From: Nocardioides sp. NBC_00368
GTDB lineage: Bacteria > Actinomycetota > Actinomycetes > Propionibacteriales > Nocardioidaceae
Length of the DNA stretch: 64,000 nt
Direction: 5' to 3'
Assembly: GCF_036090055.1 (NCBI RefSeq)
Contig: NZ_CP107970.1
Location: 994,501-1,058,500 of the forward strand
In this document: in pieces, positions 6,899 to 15,592 of the stretch
How the letters are laid out: every line of letters starts with the position of its first letter
Position numbering within the stretch: the first letter of the stretch is position 1
Program-made: the position numbers and the translations under genes
The notes under the pieces: generated by a model
What the model saw: the letters and a program-made list of their open reading frames with translations, nothing else
Database searches by the model: none
What the model was told of the DNA's origin: nothing

Positions 6899-9220
6899 TC
6901 AGAACGTGTAGGCGAGGCCGTCGGTCGGCGACTCGGGGACGGACGGGATGAAGGACTTGGGCTTGAAGTGGAGCGGCTCGTGGAAGTTGATCGGGAACTC
7001 CGTCGGCATCTCACCGGTGGCCCGGGCGTAGGCGCAGGCGACGGCGGCCATCGAGGCGGCCACACCGGCCTCACCGACCCCGCCGGGCTGGCTCCCGTGC
7101 GACTCCATCACCTCGCACTCGAACTCGAACGGCGTGTTCCACTGCCGGGTGTAGGCCGAGTTGTCCCAGCTTGCCTCCAGGAACTGACCGTCGACCAGGT
7201 GGTTGCTGTAGGTCAGCGCCTGGCACATCCCGTCGGAGAAGCCGCCCATCATCTGGGCCTTCACCCCGGCCGGGTTGATCACCAGACCGACGTCGGCGAC
7301 CACGACCGCCTTGGTGACCCGAGGTCCGGTGACGGCGTCGCGCACCTCCCGGTTGACCGTCTCGGGGCGGCAGTCGATCTCGACGAGGACCGCGGTGGCG
7401 CCCTTGTACTCCTTGTGGATGGCGATGCCCTGCGCCGTGCCGGCGGGCATCGAGCGTCCCCAGTCGCCGAGCTCGGCGGCGCGGTCGAGGACCCGCTTGA
7501 CGACGTCGCTCTTGAGGTAGTTGCGCCGGAACGTGACCGGGTCCTGCTTCAGCTTCTTGGCGAGCTGGTCGACCATCAGCTCGCTGGCGGTGGCGACGTC
7601 GGGGGAGTAGATGTTGCGCACCGAGCTGGTGTTGAACCGGTCGACCTCCGGCTTCGGCTCGTTGAGCAGCTGCGTGACGACCCCGAAGTTGTAGGGCATC
7701 TCGGTCGCGAGCAGGAAGATCGACTCCGAGAAGCTCAGGTTCGACAGGCCGGTCGGCAGCGCGGCCACCTCGGCGGTCAGTCGCTCCCCGAGCCCATGGG
7801 TGAAGTCACAGGCGACACTGGCGTGGCGCTGCTCGAAGGTGAGCACGCTGCCGGCCAGCACCGTCGCCCGGATCTGCGAGACGGCCATCGGGTGCACCCG
7901 GCCCTGGCGCGGCTCGTCGGCGCGGTGCCACATCAGCTTGACCGGCGCGCCGAACTCCTTGGACGCGTGCGCGGCCTCGACCGCGGCGTCGCTGAACAGC
8001 TTGCGTCCGAAGGAGCCGCCGCCCTGGACCACGTTGACCGTCACGTCGGTCTGCGCGAGACCGAGAGCCTTGGCGATCCTGCCCTGGGCGTCGATCGGCG
8101 ACTTCAGACCGCCCCAGACGGTGGCCTTCCCGTCGCGTACGTCGGCGACCGCGCAGTTGGGCTCGAGAGCCGAGCCGCTGCGGAAGTGGAAGGTGAACTC
8201 TCCGTCGACCGAGGTGGCGCCGACCTTGGGCACCGCGAGCGGGATCTGTCCGGCCCTGAGCTCGGCCTGGATGTCCTTGGCCGACATGGTGGTCACGGTG
8301 CCGGAGTTCCAGGTGACGTCCAGCGCGCGTACGGCGTCGATGCACTGACCGAAGGTCTTGGCGCGGACCGCGACGCCGGTCGGGATGATCGCGACGTGGG
8401 TGACGCCGGGCATCTTCTCGACCTCGCCCTTGTTCCTGATCTTGTCCGGGGTGCCGTTGAGCTCGGGCGCCCGGCAGACCATCGTGGGCAGCGCGCCCGG
8501 GATGTCGAGGTCCATCGCGAACTTCTTCTTGCCGGTGACGGCCGCGCGCGCGTCGACGCGGCGGTGCGGCTTGCCGACGACGGTGTGCTCCGAGGTCTGC
8601 TTCAGCTCGACCTCGACCTTCTCGGTCGTCGGCTTAGCCGCCTTGGCGGCCGCCTCGCCGTAGGTCACCGAGGACCCGTCCGGAGCGCTGATCACGCCAC
8701 CCTTGGAGGTCAGCTGCGCGACCGTGCCCCCGAGCATGATCGCGGCCGCTTCGAGCAGCGCCTTACGAGCGATCGCGGCGGCCACGCGGACCGGGGTGTA
8801 CATCGAGATGATCGTGTTGGAGCCGCCGGTCAGCTGGTTGAAGAGCAGCTCGGGGCGGGCCGGGGCCAGCGTGACGTGCACGTGGTCGACCGGCAGGTCC
8901 AGCTCCTCGGCGATCAGCATCGAGACGGCCGTGGTGATGCCCTGGCCGACCTCCATCCGGGGCAGCGCGAAGTGGGCGTGGCCCTTCTCGTCGACCTCGA
9001 TCGCGATCAGGTTCGACGTCGGCGCCGCGCAGTGGGTCAGGAAGTCGTTGAGGTCGTAGAGCTCGGGGATCTGGGGCACCGACGGGATCGGTGCCGCCTG
9101 GGCGGCGGAGGGCGTCAGGCCCAGGTCGGCGGCGGCGATCAGGGTCGCGCCTCCGATGACGTATCCGACGAACGAGCGTCTGGAGACCCGAGACGGGCCC
9201 TCAGCGGGATGGTTCTCCAT
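6899..9220 (-). CDS. Molybdopterin-binding catalytic subunit, IorB-type, Tat-exported
   Basis: Catalytic subunit (773 aa) of a xanthine-oxidase-family hydroxylase, paired with the 2Fe-2S subunit downstream. The N-terminus has a twin-arginine signal, SRRSFVGYVIGG, then a hydrophobic stretch ending at AQA, so the complex is probably exported folded with its partner. Family motifs seen are RMEVGQGITTA, QGGGSFGRKLF and, near the C-terminus, GGVGEAGVAAS, whose Glu is the usual catalytic base. I chose the ATG at 9220 because the Tat signal follows it directly and AGGAG lies upstream; the start at 9280 adds 20 unrelated residues. Confidence 0.93.
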   Translation of the reverse strand: MENHPAEGPSRVSRRSFVGYVIGGATLIAAADLGLTPSAAQAAPIPSVPQIPELYDLNDFLTHCAAPTSNLIAIEVDEKGHAHFALPRMEVGQGITTAVSMLIAEELDLPVDHVHVTLAPARPELLFNQLTGGSNTIISMYTPVRVAAAIARKALLEAAAIMLGGTVAQLTSKGGVISAPDGSSVTYGEAAAKAAKPTTEKVEVELKQTSEHTVVGKPHRRVDARAAVTGKKKFAMDLDIPGALPTMVCRAPELNGTPDKIRNKGEVEKMPGVTHVAIIPTGVAVRAKTFGQCIDAVRALDVTWNSGTVTTMSAKDIQAELRAGQIPLAVPKVGATSVDGEFTFHFRSGSALEPNCAVADVRDGKATVWGGLKSPIDAQGRIAKALGLAQTDVTVNVVQGGGSFGRKLFSDAAVEAAHASKEFGAPVKLMWHRADEPRQGRVHPMAVSQIRATVLAGSVLTFEQRHASVACDFTHGLGERLTAEVAALPTGLSNLSFSESIFLLATEMPYNFGVVTQLLNEPKPEVDRFNTSSVRNIYSPDVATASELMVDQLAKKLKQDPVTFRRNYLKSDVVKRVLDRAAELGDWGRSMPAGTAQGIAIHKEYKGATAVLVEIDCRPETVNREVRDAVTGPRVTKAVVVADVGLVINPAGVKAQMMGGFSDGMCQALTYSNHLVDGQFLEASWDNSAYTRQWNTPFEFECEVMESHGSQPGGVGEAGVAASMAAVACAYARATGEMPTEFPINFHEPLHFKPKSFIPSVPESPTDGLAYTF

Positions 9221-9402
9221 GGTGTGTTCACTCCTGGTGGGCAGGCCGAGAAAGATGTGACCCTCGACACATAGCACCATTCAGCAGCCGCAGCGCGTTT
9301 GGGAAGGGCGCGTCGGGAAATGTGTGAGGTCGCTATAAATCGCCTGGTGACGGGCTATATATGGATCTGATGCCTGGCGGGGTATCAGTTCGTCGAGGGG
9401 TT

Positions 9403-9426
9403 CCGGCGCCGGGTTTCTGGCGCCGG
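9403..9426 (-). terminator. Terminator hairpin after the acyl-CoA ligase gene
   Basis: A perfect 8-bp stem (CCGGCGCC with GGCGCCGG, loop GGGTTTCT) lies about 20 bases beyond the stop of the 9446-10936 gene. Confidence 0.6.
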
Positions 9427-9445
9427 CTTCAGGTGCGGTGCGAGG

Positions 9446-10936
9446 TCAGGAAAGGTCGCTCGGAGGGTCGACCTCGCGGCGCAGGATCTTGCCGGTCGGA
9501 CCCTTGGGCAGCTCCGACATGATCCAGACGTGACGGGGGTACTTGTACGCTGCGACCCGCTCCTTCACGAAGGCCCGGATCTCCTCGACCGAGGCCGTCG
9601 CGCCAGGCTTCAGCGATACCGCTGCGCCGACCTCCTCGCCGAGCGCGGGATGGGGGACGCCCACGACGGCTGCCTCGGCGACGGCCGGGTGCTCGTAGAC
9701 GACCTCCTCGATCTCGCGGGGATAGACGTTGTAGCCGCCGCGGATGATCAGCGACTTCTTGCGGTCGACGACGTAGTAGTAGCCGTCGTCGTCGCGCCGG
9801 CCGAGGTCGCCGGTACGCAGCCAGCCGTCGACCACCGTCTCGGCGGTGACCTCGGGCAGCTGCCAGTAGCCCTTCATCACGTTGGGTCCCTTGACGAGGA
9901 TCTCGCCGACCTCGCCCGGCGGGGTCTCGCTGCCGTCGTCGGCGACCAGCTTGAGCTGAACGTCGCGGACCGGGACGCCGACCGAGCCGGCCCGGCGTTC
10001 GATGTGCGGGTGGTTGAAGCAGGCCACCGGCGAGCTCTCCGAGAGGCCGTAGCCCTCGAGGATCGTGCAGCCGAACGTCTCCTCGAACTTGTGGAGCAGC
10101 TCCACCGGCAGCGGTGCCCCGCCGCAGATGCAGGTACGCAGGCTCGAGACGTCGAAGGAGCCGGCGTCGGCGGCGTGCAGCATCCCGGCGTACATCGTCG
10201 GGACGCCCTCGAAGACCGTGACCCGGTCCCGGCCGATCACCTCGAGCGCGGCCATGGGGTCGAAGCGGGGGATCAGGGTCAGGCAGGCGCCGGCCTGGAC
10301 CGCGGTGTTGAGGCCGCAGGTGAGGCCGAACACATGGAAGAGCGGCAGGCATCCCATCACCACATCCTCGGGACCGACCTCGATCAGGGTGTCGCGGGTG
10401 ACCGCGGTGTTGCCGCCGAGGTTGTCGTGGGTGAGCTCGGCTCCCTTCGGCCGGCCGGTGGTGCCGGAGGTGTAGAGGATCACCGCCGTGTCGGCCGGCG
10501 TACGCGGCACCGCCCGGCTCGTCGTGATGGCCGGCGGCACGTGCGCGCCGCCGGGGGCGACGGTGACGGCGGTCGCGCCCTGGGCGGCCGCTGCTGCGTA
10601 CGCCTCGTCGACGAGCTGCTCGTCGACGAAGAGGAAGCGGGCGCCGGAGTCCTCGAGGTAGAACTCGATCTCGCGGGACTTGAGCAGCGGGTTCATCGGC
10701 ACGACGATCCCGCCGGCGAGGAGCACGCCGTAGAAGTGCACCGGGAAGGCCGGCACGTTCGGTAGGACCAGGCCGACCCGGTCGCCCGGCTCCAGACCCT
10801 CCGCATTCAGCCACTGCGCCACCGCCGAGGCCTGGGCGAGGAGGTCGGTGTAGTCGAGCACGTCGTCGTCGAGGCGGACGGCCGGCCGGTCCGGATACCG
10901 CTGCGCCGCATCGATCAGGTGGGTTGCGAGATTCAT
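9446..10936 (-). CDS. Acyl-CoA synthetase (long-chain fatty-acid-CoA ligase type)
   Basis: A 496-residue adenylate-forming enzyme that activates a carboxylic acid to its CoA thioester via an acyl-AMP. Motifs in order are the P-loop YTSGTTGRPKGAELTH (about 155-170), GYGLSESSPV, the ATP/ribose motif GWLRTGDLGRRDDDGYYYVVDR, RGGYNVYPREIEEV, and the C-terminal catalytic lysine in PKGPTGKILRRE. It lies 25 bases downstream of an MHS-type transporter gene and is likely co-transcribed with it, which suggests import and activation of the same organic acid. The acid cannot be read from the sequence. Confidence 0.93.
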   Translation of the reverse strand: MNLATHLIDAAQRYPDRPAVRLDDDVLDYTDLLAQASAVAQWLNAEGLEPGDRVGLVLPNVPAFPVHFYGVLLAGGIVVPMNPLLKSREIEFYLEDSGARFLFVDEQLVDEAYAAAAAQGATAVTVAPGGAHVPPAITTSRAVPRTPADTAVILYTSGTTGRPKGAELTHDNLGGNTAVTRDTLIEVGPEDVVMGCLPLFHVFGLTCGLNTAVQAGACLTLIPRFDPMAALEVIGRDRVTVFEGVPTMYAGMLHAADAGSFDVSSLRTCICGGAPLPVELLHKFEETFGCTILEGYGLSESSPVACFNHPHIERRAGSVGVPVRDVQLKLVADDGSETPPGEVGEILVKGPNVMKGYWQLPEVTAETVVDGWLRTGDLGRRDDDGYYYVVDRKKSLIIRGGYNVYPREIEEVVYEHPAVAEAAVVGVPHPALGEEVGAAVSLKPGATASVEEIRAFVKERVAAYKYPRHVWIMSELPKGPTGKILRREVDPPSDLS

Positions 10937-10961
10937 CAGGTGACTCCTGCGGGGTCGGGGT

Positions 10962-12287
10962 TCAGGCCGTCGCGGCCGGGGTGACGGGATCGGTGTCGAG
11001 GGCCTGGCCTCGGGTCTCGCGCAGGGCGATGAGGCAGGCCGTGCTGAGCACGGCGAGCGCGGTCACGAACCCGGCGAGCCCGCTGGTGCCCCAGCGCTCG
11101 AGCAGCGCGCCGCCGATCACGAGCGGCAGCGCTCCGCCGATGATCCCGGCAAGGTTGTAGGCCATTCCCGCCCCGGTGTAGCGGTACTCGGCCCGGAACA
11201 GCTCCGGAAGGTACGCAGCGGCCGGCCCGTAGGGAATGCCGATGGCGATCATCAGCACCGTCAGCGCGATGGCGAAGGACGCGGCGTTGCCAGGCGTCAG
11301 GATCGCGAACGCCACCGGGCCGGCGACCAGTCCGAAGACGGTCCCGCTCATCAGCACCGCGCGTCGTCCGATGCGGTCCGAGAGCACCGCGGACCCGATC
11401 ACCGCGAGGCAGAGCACGAGGCCGGCCACCATGTTGGCGGTGAGCATCTGGTTGAGGGTGAGACCAAGGCCGTTCTCCTCGGGCGGCTTGGTGGCGATGC
11501 CGCCGAGGAAGACGATGGCGAGGTAGAAGGCCCCGAAGGTCATGGCGAGCATCCCGCCGCCGAGCAGCACCTGCTTCCACTGGTCGCGCAGAGCGGCCGC
11601 GAACGGGAACGACACCGTGGCCCTGGAGGCGGTGACCTTCGAGAAGGAGGGCGTCTCGGCGATGTTGAGCCGAACCCACAGGCCGAGCCCGATGAGCACG
11701 ATGCTGATCAGGAACGGCACCCGCCAGGCCCACTGCTGGAAGGCGGCAAGGCCGATCACCTGGATCGTGAGAAGGAACGTGCCGCTGGCGATGATCACCC
11801 CGAGGCCGGGGCCGAGCTGTGGGAACAGGCTGTAGCGTCCGCGCTTGCCCGCGTCGGCGTACTCGGAGGTGAGCAGCGCCGCGCCGGCCCACTCGCCGCC
11901 GAGCGCGGTGCCCTGCGTCGCCCGCAGGAGCACCAGCAGCAGCGGCGCCACCGCGCCGATGGCGGCGGCCGTCGGGATCAGGCCGATCGCGAAGGTCGCT
12001 CCGCCCATCATGAGCAGTGTCGTCACCAGGGTGCGCTTGCGGCCCAGCCGGTCGCCGAAGTGCCCGAACACCACGGCGCCCAGCGGGCGGAAGACGAAGG
12101 CGACCCCGAACGTCGCGACTGCTGCCCAGGTGCCGGCGGCGGTGCCGAGCGAGGGGAAGAAGAGTGGTGCGAAGACCAGCGCGGCGGCATAGCCGTAGAT
12201 GAGGAAGTCGTAGAACTCGATGGTCGTGCCGACCAGCGATGCCATCGCGATCCGTGACATCGACCGGGTCTGGGTCGTTGTGCTCAT
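10962..12287 (-). CDS. MFS transporter, metabolite:H+ symporter (MHS) family
   Basis: A 441-residue, 12-helix major facilitator of the ProP/ShiA/KgtP branch. The family start GTTIEFYDFLIYGYAAALVF is present. The loop signature GHFGDRLGRKRTL after helix 2, RATQGTALGGEWAGAALL in helix 4-5 and SDRIGRRAVL after helix 8 are clear. It would import an organic acid or zwitterion with protons across the cytoplasmic membrane. The gene is first in an apparent two-gene unit with the acyl-CoA ligase and is divergent from a PucR-type regulator, which probably controls it. Confidence 0.92.
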   Translation of the reverse strand: MSTTTQTRSMSRIAMASLVGTTIEFYDFLIYGYAAALVFAPLFFPSLGTAAGTWAAVATFGVAFVFRPLGAVVFGHFGDRLGRKRTLVTTLLMMGGATFAIGLIPTAAAIGAVAPLLLVLLRATQGTALGGEWAGAALLTSEYADAGKRGRYSLFPQLGPGLGVIIASGTFLLTIQVIGLAAFQQWAWRVPFLISIVLIGLGLWVRLNIAETPSFSKVTASRATVSFPFAAALRDQWKQVLLGGGMLAMTFGAFYLAIVFLGGIATKPPEENGLGLTLNQMLTANMVAGLVLCLAVIGSAVLSDRIGRRAVLMSGTVFGLVAGPVAFAILTPGNAASFAIALTVLMIAIGIPYGPAAAYLPELFRAEYRYTGAGMAYNLAGIIGGALPLVIGGALLERWGTSGLAGFVTALAVLSTACLIALRETRGQALDTDPVTPAATA

Positions 12288-12398
12288 GTGCCTGCCTCTG
12301 TGTCCGTCCTGCCGAGTGCGACAGGATGTCGGGTGTGACAGACATCACTGTGCGGGCGATGACGGTGTCGGGACCACGAGTACGAGCCACAGACCTTG

Positions 12399-12415
12399 TT
12401 GTGGTTCGCCCACAA
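12399..12415. promoter_or_regulatory. Inverted repeat in the transporter / PucR divergent gap
   Basis: TTGTGGTTCGCCCACAA has TTGTGG and CCACAA arms around a 5-base centre. It lies about 20 bases before the PucR-type gene start and 110 bases before the transporter start. It is a reasonable operator candidate. Confidence 0.4.
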
Positions 12416-12435
12416 ACGTCCGCAGGGAGGTCGTG

Positions 12436-13668
12436 ATGAGCAGCGAGCCGATCAAGCGCATCGTCGCGGGCGTCCGGGAGGGTCTCCCCGACACCGTCGA
12501 GCTCTTCCTGACGCGCACCTGGGAGCAGGTCCCGGCCTACGCGGCCAGTTCGGACCCCAACCTGCGAAGCGATGTCGCCCGCCACGCCGAGGCGGTCTTC
12601 CGGGCGGTGCTGATCACCCTCGAGGAGGGGCGCGCCGCCGTGCGCGAGGACTTTCCCCAGAGCGCCGGCCAAGCGGCCAACCGCGTCCGTCAGGGAGTCG
12701 CGCTCGCCGACTTCCTGCAGGCCTTCCGCCTCGGTCAGGTCGCCCTGTGGGAGCGCATCGTCGACATCGCCGCCGACGACCCGGAGACCAGCCGCGCGGC
12801 GCTGCTCACGGCCTCCCACGTGATGCAGGTGATCGAGGTCGGCAGCACGGTCGCCGCCGAGGCCTACCTCGACACCCAGCAGCTCGAGCTCGCCGAAGGT
12901 GACCGGATCCGTCGAGACCTCGTGGAGGATCTCCTGGCCGGGCGCGAGGTGCCGGCGGGTCCGAGGCTCGATGTCGCCCGCAAGTGCGGCCTGGAGCGCG
13001 ACGGACGGTCGGCGGTGATCATCGCTGTCCCGGTGCGTCCGCTGCGCGTCGGGCAGAGCCTGCGCGAGGCGCTCCGGATCGTCCGCACCGAGCTCGGCCC
13101 GGCGCAGGAGGGCGTCGCAGTGATCCAGCAGGAGCAGATGGTCGGGATCCTGCCGGTGGCCACCGACGACGTGCAGGCACTCGTCCCCGACCTACGCCGG
13201 GTGCACCGTCAGCTCGCCCGGCAGGGCATCGATCTCGCGGTCGGTGTCAGCACCGTCCATGTCGGGTGGTCATCCGTCCCGGCGGCGTACGCAGAGGCGG
13301 GGATCGCCCGCGACTCCCTCGGGGACGAGCCCGGGGTGGTCGCGCTGCCGATGCTCTCGACCGTCGACTACCTCGTCCTGCGCGAGGACCCGACCGTGCG
13401 CCGACTCATTCGCCCCGAGCTGCGTCAGTTCATCACCGAGGATCTCGCGCGTGACGGGGCGATGATCGAGACGATGCTGGCCTACGTCGCCAGCGACCTC
13501 AACGCCAAGCTGGCCGCCGAGCGTCTGCACATGCATGTCAACACGGCCTACTACCGGCTCGAGCGGATCGCCGAGCGCACCGGCTGTGATCTGCGCCGGT
13601 TCGCCGACGTCGAGGAGCTCGTCTTCGCGATCAGGCTCCTGACCGAGCCGCGGGGCGCGAGGGCCTAG
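12436..13668 (+). CDS. PucR/CdaR-family transcriptional regulator
   Basis: A 410-residue regulator with an N-terminal RsbRD-like helical sensor region, a GGDEF-like middle domain typical of the PucR/CdaR family (about 180-290), and a C-terminal PucR helix-turn-helix (YVASDLNAKLAAERLHMHVN, then TAYYRLERIAERTG). Such proteins activate neighbouring catabolic genes in response to a metabolite. The ATG at 12436 follows GGGAGG at good spacing. The gene faces away from the MHS transporter and acyl-CoA ligase, so control of that unit is the natural inference. Its stop overlaps the end of the next, opposing gene by four bases. Confidence 0.9.
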   Translation: MSSEPIKRIVAGVREGLPDTVELFLTRTWEQVPAYAASSDPNLRSDVARHAEAVFRAVLITLEEGRAAVREDFPQSAGQAANRVRQGVALADFLQAFRLGQVALWERIVDIAADDPETSRAALLTASHVMQVIEVGSTVAAEAYLDTQQLELAEGDRIRRDLVEDLLAGREVPAGPRLDVARKCGLERDGRSAVIIAVPVRPLRVGQSLREALRIVRTELGPAQEGVAVIQQEQMVGILPVATDDVQALVPDLRRVHRQLARQGIDLAVGVSTVHVGWSSVPAAYAEAGIARDSLGDEPGVVALPMLSTVDYLVLREDPTVRRLIRPELRQFITEDLARDGAMIETMLAYVASDLNAKLAAERLHMHVNTAYYRLERIAERTGCDLRRFADVEELVFAIRLLTEPRGARA

Positions 13669-13877
13669 ACCGCGGCCGGCTTCCGGCCGTAGAACCAGTA
13701 CACCGCCGCACCGAGCAGGTTGGTGCTGCCCCACAGTCGCCACAGGAGCCGCGGTCCGCGGATCTCGTCGTCCGAACGCTTCTGCAGGTCACGCAGGATC
13801 ACCGGGGCGACGGCCGCCTGGGCGGCGAGCGCGCCGGTGGTCAGGATCGCCTTCTTCTGCTTCTTGGTCAGTGCCAT
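13665..13877 (-). CDS. Small membrane-associated protein, 70 aa
   Basis: Starts MALTKKQKKAILTTGALAAQ, with a hydrophobic stretch (about 9-27) after a basic beginning and a second one near the end (LLGAAVYWFYG). Small proteins of this pattern (LLWRLWGSTNLLGAAVYW) occur widely next to unrelated genes in actinobacteria. No function is known to me. An upstream start at 13916 would add 13 residues but seems less likely. The gene ends inside the tail of the converging PucR gene. Confidence 0.7.
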   Translation of the reverse strand: MALTKKQKKAILTTGALAAQAAVAPVILRDLQKRSDDEIRGPRLLWRLWGSTNLLGAAVYWFYGRKPAAV

Positions 13878-13926
13878 GACGCCAGTCTTTGCCTTGGTTT
13901 GCCTTGCGTCAAGCACCCTACGCCCC

Positions 13927-14754
13927 TCAGGTCGAGGATCGTGCCCACGGCGGGATCACGACGATGCCCTCGATCGGGAAGGTGCCGTCGCGGTCGCGCC
14001 GGAGCCACACCGGGCCCAGGCGCTGGGTGCGCATGGAGGCCTGCCACATGCTGCGGCGGTTGACGTTGTTCCCGCCGTCCTGGCCGAGGACGATCTGCTT
14101 CGTCCCCGTCGAGTTCATGCCGATGATCCGCGGCGTGAATCCCCAGTAGGCGGTGGTCGAGTACGGCGCAGGCCGTCCCAGGACCCAGACGTCGCTGCCC
14201 CTGGGGACGTGCCGCAGGATCAGCTGGCCGCCGCCGTCTATCTCAGACGCGACGCCGTGCCAGAACCTCGTCGCGCGGACCGTCTTGACCACGCCCCTGC
14301 GCTCGAGCTGGTTGTCGTCGAAGAAGCGCGCGATGCATGTCGTGTAGCCCCATGGCCCGACGCGTCCGGCAGCATCCACGGCCCGGGCGCCGACGCACGA
14401 CGCCTGGCCCTGGTTGAGGCCGATCGTGATCTGACCCGTCCGCCACGTCGAGGTCAGCCCGACGCGCTGCAGGTGCGACGGGTACGTCCATGCGCGTCGG
14501 CTCGTCGAAGTGAGGGGCGTCTTCGAGACCCGCACCTGGACGTACGCCGGCCTGCCCCCGTCCTCCAACTCGCTGCCTTGATAGGCCTCGTAGGTGATCT
14601 TGAAGCTGGACGCGAGGGTGAACGGGTAGATCGGCCGGGCCACGGTCTGGACGCTGGGTCCGGACGTGGCGGCCTGTGAGCCTGACGAGGGGCTCAGGGT
14701 CGCCAGCGCTGCTACGGCCATGGCCGTTGCGACGCGCAGTGTTCGGGGGGTCAT
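13927..14754 (-). CDS. Secreted protein of unknown function
   Basis: A 275-residue protein with a Sec-type signal peptide (MTPRTLRVATAMAVAALATL..., cleavage probably after SQA). The mature part has a fibronectin-type feel: a first section with YVQVRVSKTPLTS and a WTYP/LTSTWRTGQ pattern, two cysteines (QASCVGARAVDAAGRVGP and TTCIARFF) that may form a disulphide, then a section with GSDVWVLGRPAPYSTTAYWG. It is probably extracellular or surface associated. No catalytic motif is recognised, and the gene stands alone. Confidence 0.8.
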   Translation of the reverse strand: MTPRTLRVATAMAVAALATLSPSSGSQAATSGPSVQTVARPIYPFTLASSFKITYEAYQGSELEDGGRPAYVQVRVSKTPLTSTSRRAWTYPSHLQRVGLTSTWRTGQITIGLNQGQASCVGARAVDAAGRVGPWGYTTCIARFFDDNQLERRGVVKTVRATRFWHGVASEIDGGGQLILRHVPRGSDVWVLGRPAPYSTTAYWGFTPRIIGMNSTGTKQIVLGQDGGNNVNRRSMWQASMRTQRLGPVWLRRDRDGTFPIEGIVVIPPWARSST

Positions 14755-14815
14755 GCGCCGGAGGGTATCCCGTGAGGACGCCTGCAGCTGGTGTTTCACC
14801 CTGTTTGTCGACCAG

Positions 14816-15592
14816 TCAGAGCAGGCTCGGCAGGTCGGCGGTTGAGGGGAGGAGGTGGGTGTGGGGCTCGGTGGCGAGCTGCTCGTGGGTGAAGGAGCCG
14901 GTCGCGACGCCGACGACGAAGCCGGCCCCGGCATTGGTGCCGGCGCCGAGGTCGTTGGGGGTGTCCCCGGCAACCAGCACGCGGCGTACGTCGGTGACGC
15001 CGGTGGCCTCCATGCAGCGGAAGACGAGGAAGGGGGCGGGGCGGCTGGCGGGGACGAGGTCGGAGGTGACGACGGCGTCGACGGTCGAGTCGGCACCCGG
15101 GCCGACGGTCCAGCCGAGGCCGTCGAGGATGGCGGCGGCGATCTCGGCCGAGTAGCCGGTCTGCAGCGCCACCTTCACGCCGCGTGAGCGCAGCGCCTCG
15201 AACATCTCGGGCACGCCAGGGAAGGGCTGCGGCGGGGTCTCACGGTAGGCGGTGACGAGACGCTCGCGGAAGCCGTCGAAGATCTTGTCGACCTGCGCGG
15301 TGCTCGGGTCCTGGCCGAGTCCGCGCAGCAGCCCCTGGATCGCCTCCCACTTCGAGGTGCCCTTCCACCGCAGCAGCAGGTCGTGGGGGACGGGCTCGCC
15401 GGCGGCGTCGGCGACGGTCGAGTCGAGCACGTCGTAGACCAGCCCGCCCTCGTCGACGGTGGTGCCGGCCATGTCGAGGGCGGCGAGGTCGAAGCGAAGC
15501 CCGAGACGATCGGCGGGGTCGAAGCGGAGCCCGAGACGATCGGCGGGGTCGAAGCGGAGCCCGAGACGATCGGTGGGGGCGGGGGCGGTCAC
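14816..15592 (-). CDS. Phosphonatase-like HAD hydrolase (TIGR03351 type)
   Basis: A haloacid-dehalogenase-fold hydrolase related to phosphonoacetaldehyde hydrolase (PhnX), expected to break a C-P or phosphoester bond in phosphonate catabolism. HAD motif I is LAALDMAGTTVDEGG, whose first Asp is the nucleophile; motif II is ALQTGYS; the last motif is VLVAGDTPNDLGAGTNAGA. Family members normally begin at motif I. Here about 30 extra residues precede it, made of the repeat DRLGLRFDPA. The GTG start overlaps the GntR stop (GTGA), so coupling to GntR supports this start and translation of the repeat. Confidence 0.88.
   Translation of the reverse strand: MTAPAPTDRLGLRFDPADRLGLRFDPADRLGLRFDLAALDMAGTTVDEGGLVYDVLDSTVADAAGEPVPHDLLLRWKGTSKWEAIQGLLRGLGQDPSTAQVDKIFDGFRERLVTAYRETPPQPFPGVPEMFEALRSRGVKVALQTGYSAEIAAAILDGLGWTVGPGADSTVDAVVTSDLVPASRPAPFLVFRCMEATGVTDVRRVLVAGDTPNDLGAGTNAGAGFVVGVATGSFTHEQLATEPHTHLLPSTADLPSLL
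15491..15574. repeat. 30-bp tandem repeat inside the phosphonatase-like gene
   Basis: Nearly three copies of a 30-base unit (starting at 15491, 15521 and 15551; the first differs at one base). Because 30 is a multiple of three, it encodes DRLGLRFDPA repeats at the protein N-terminus without breaking the frame. Confidence 0.9.
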
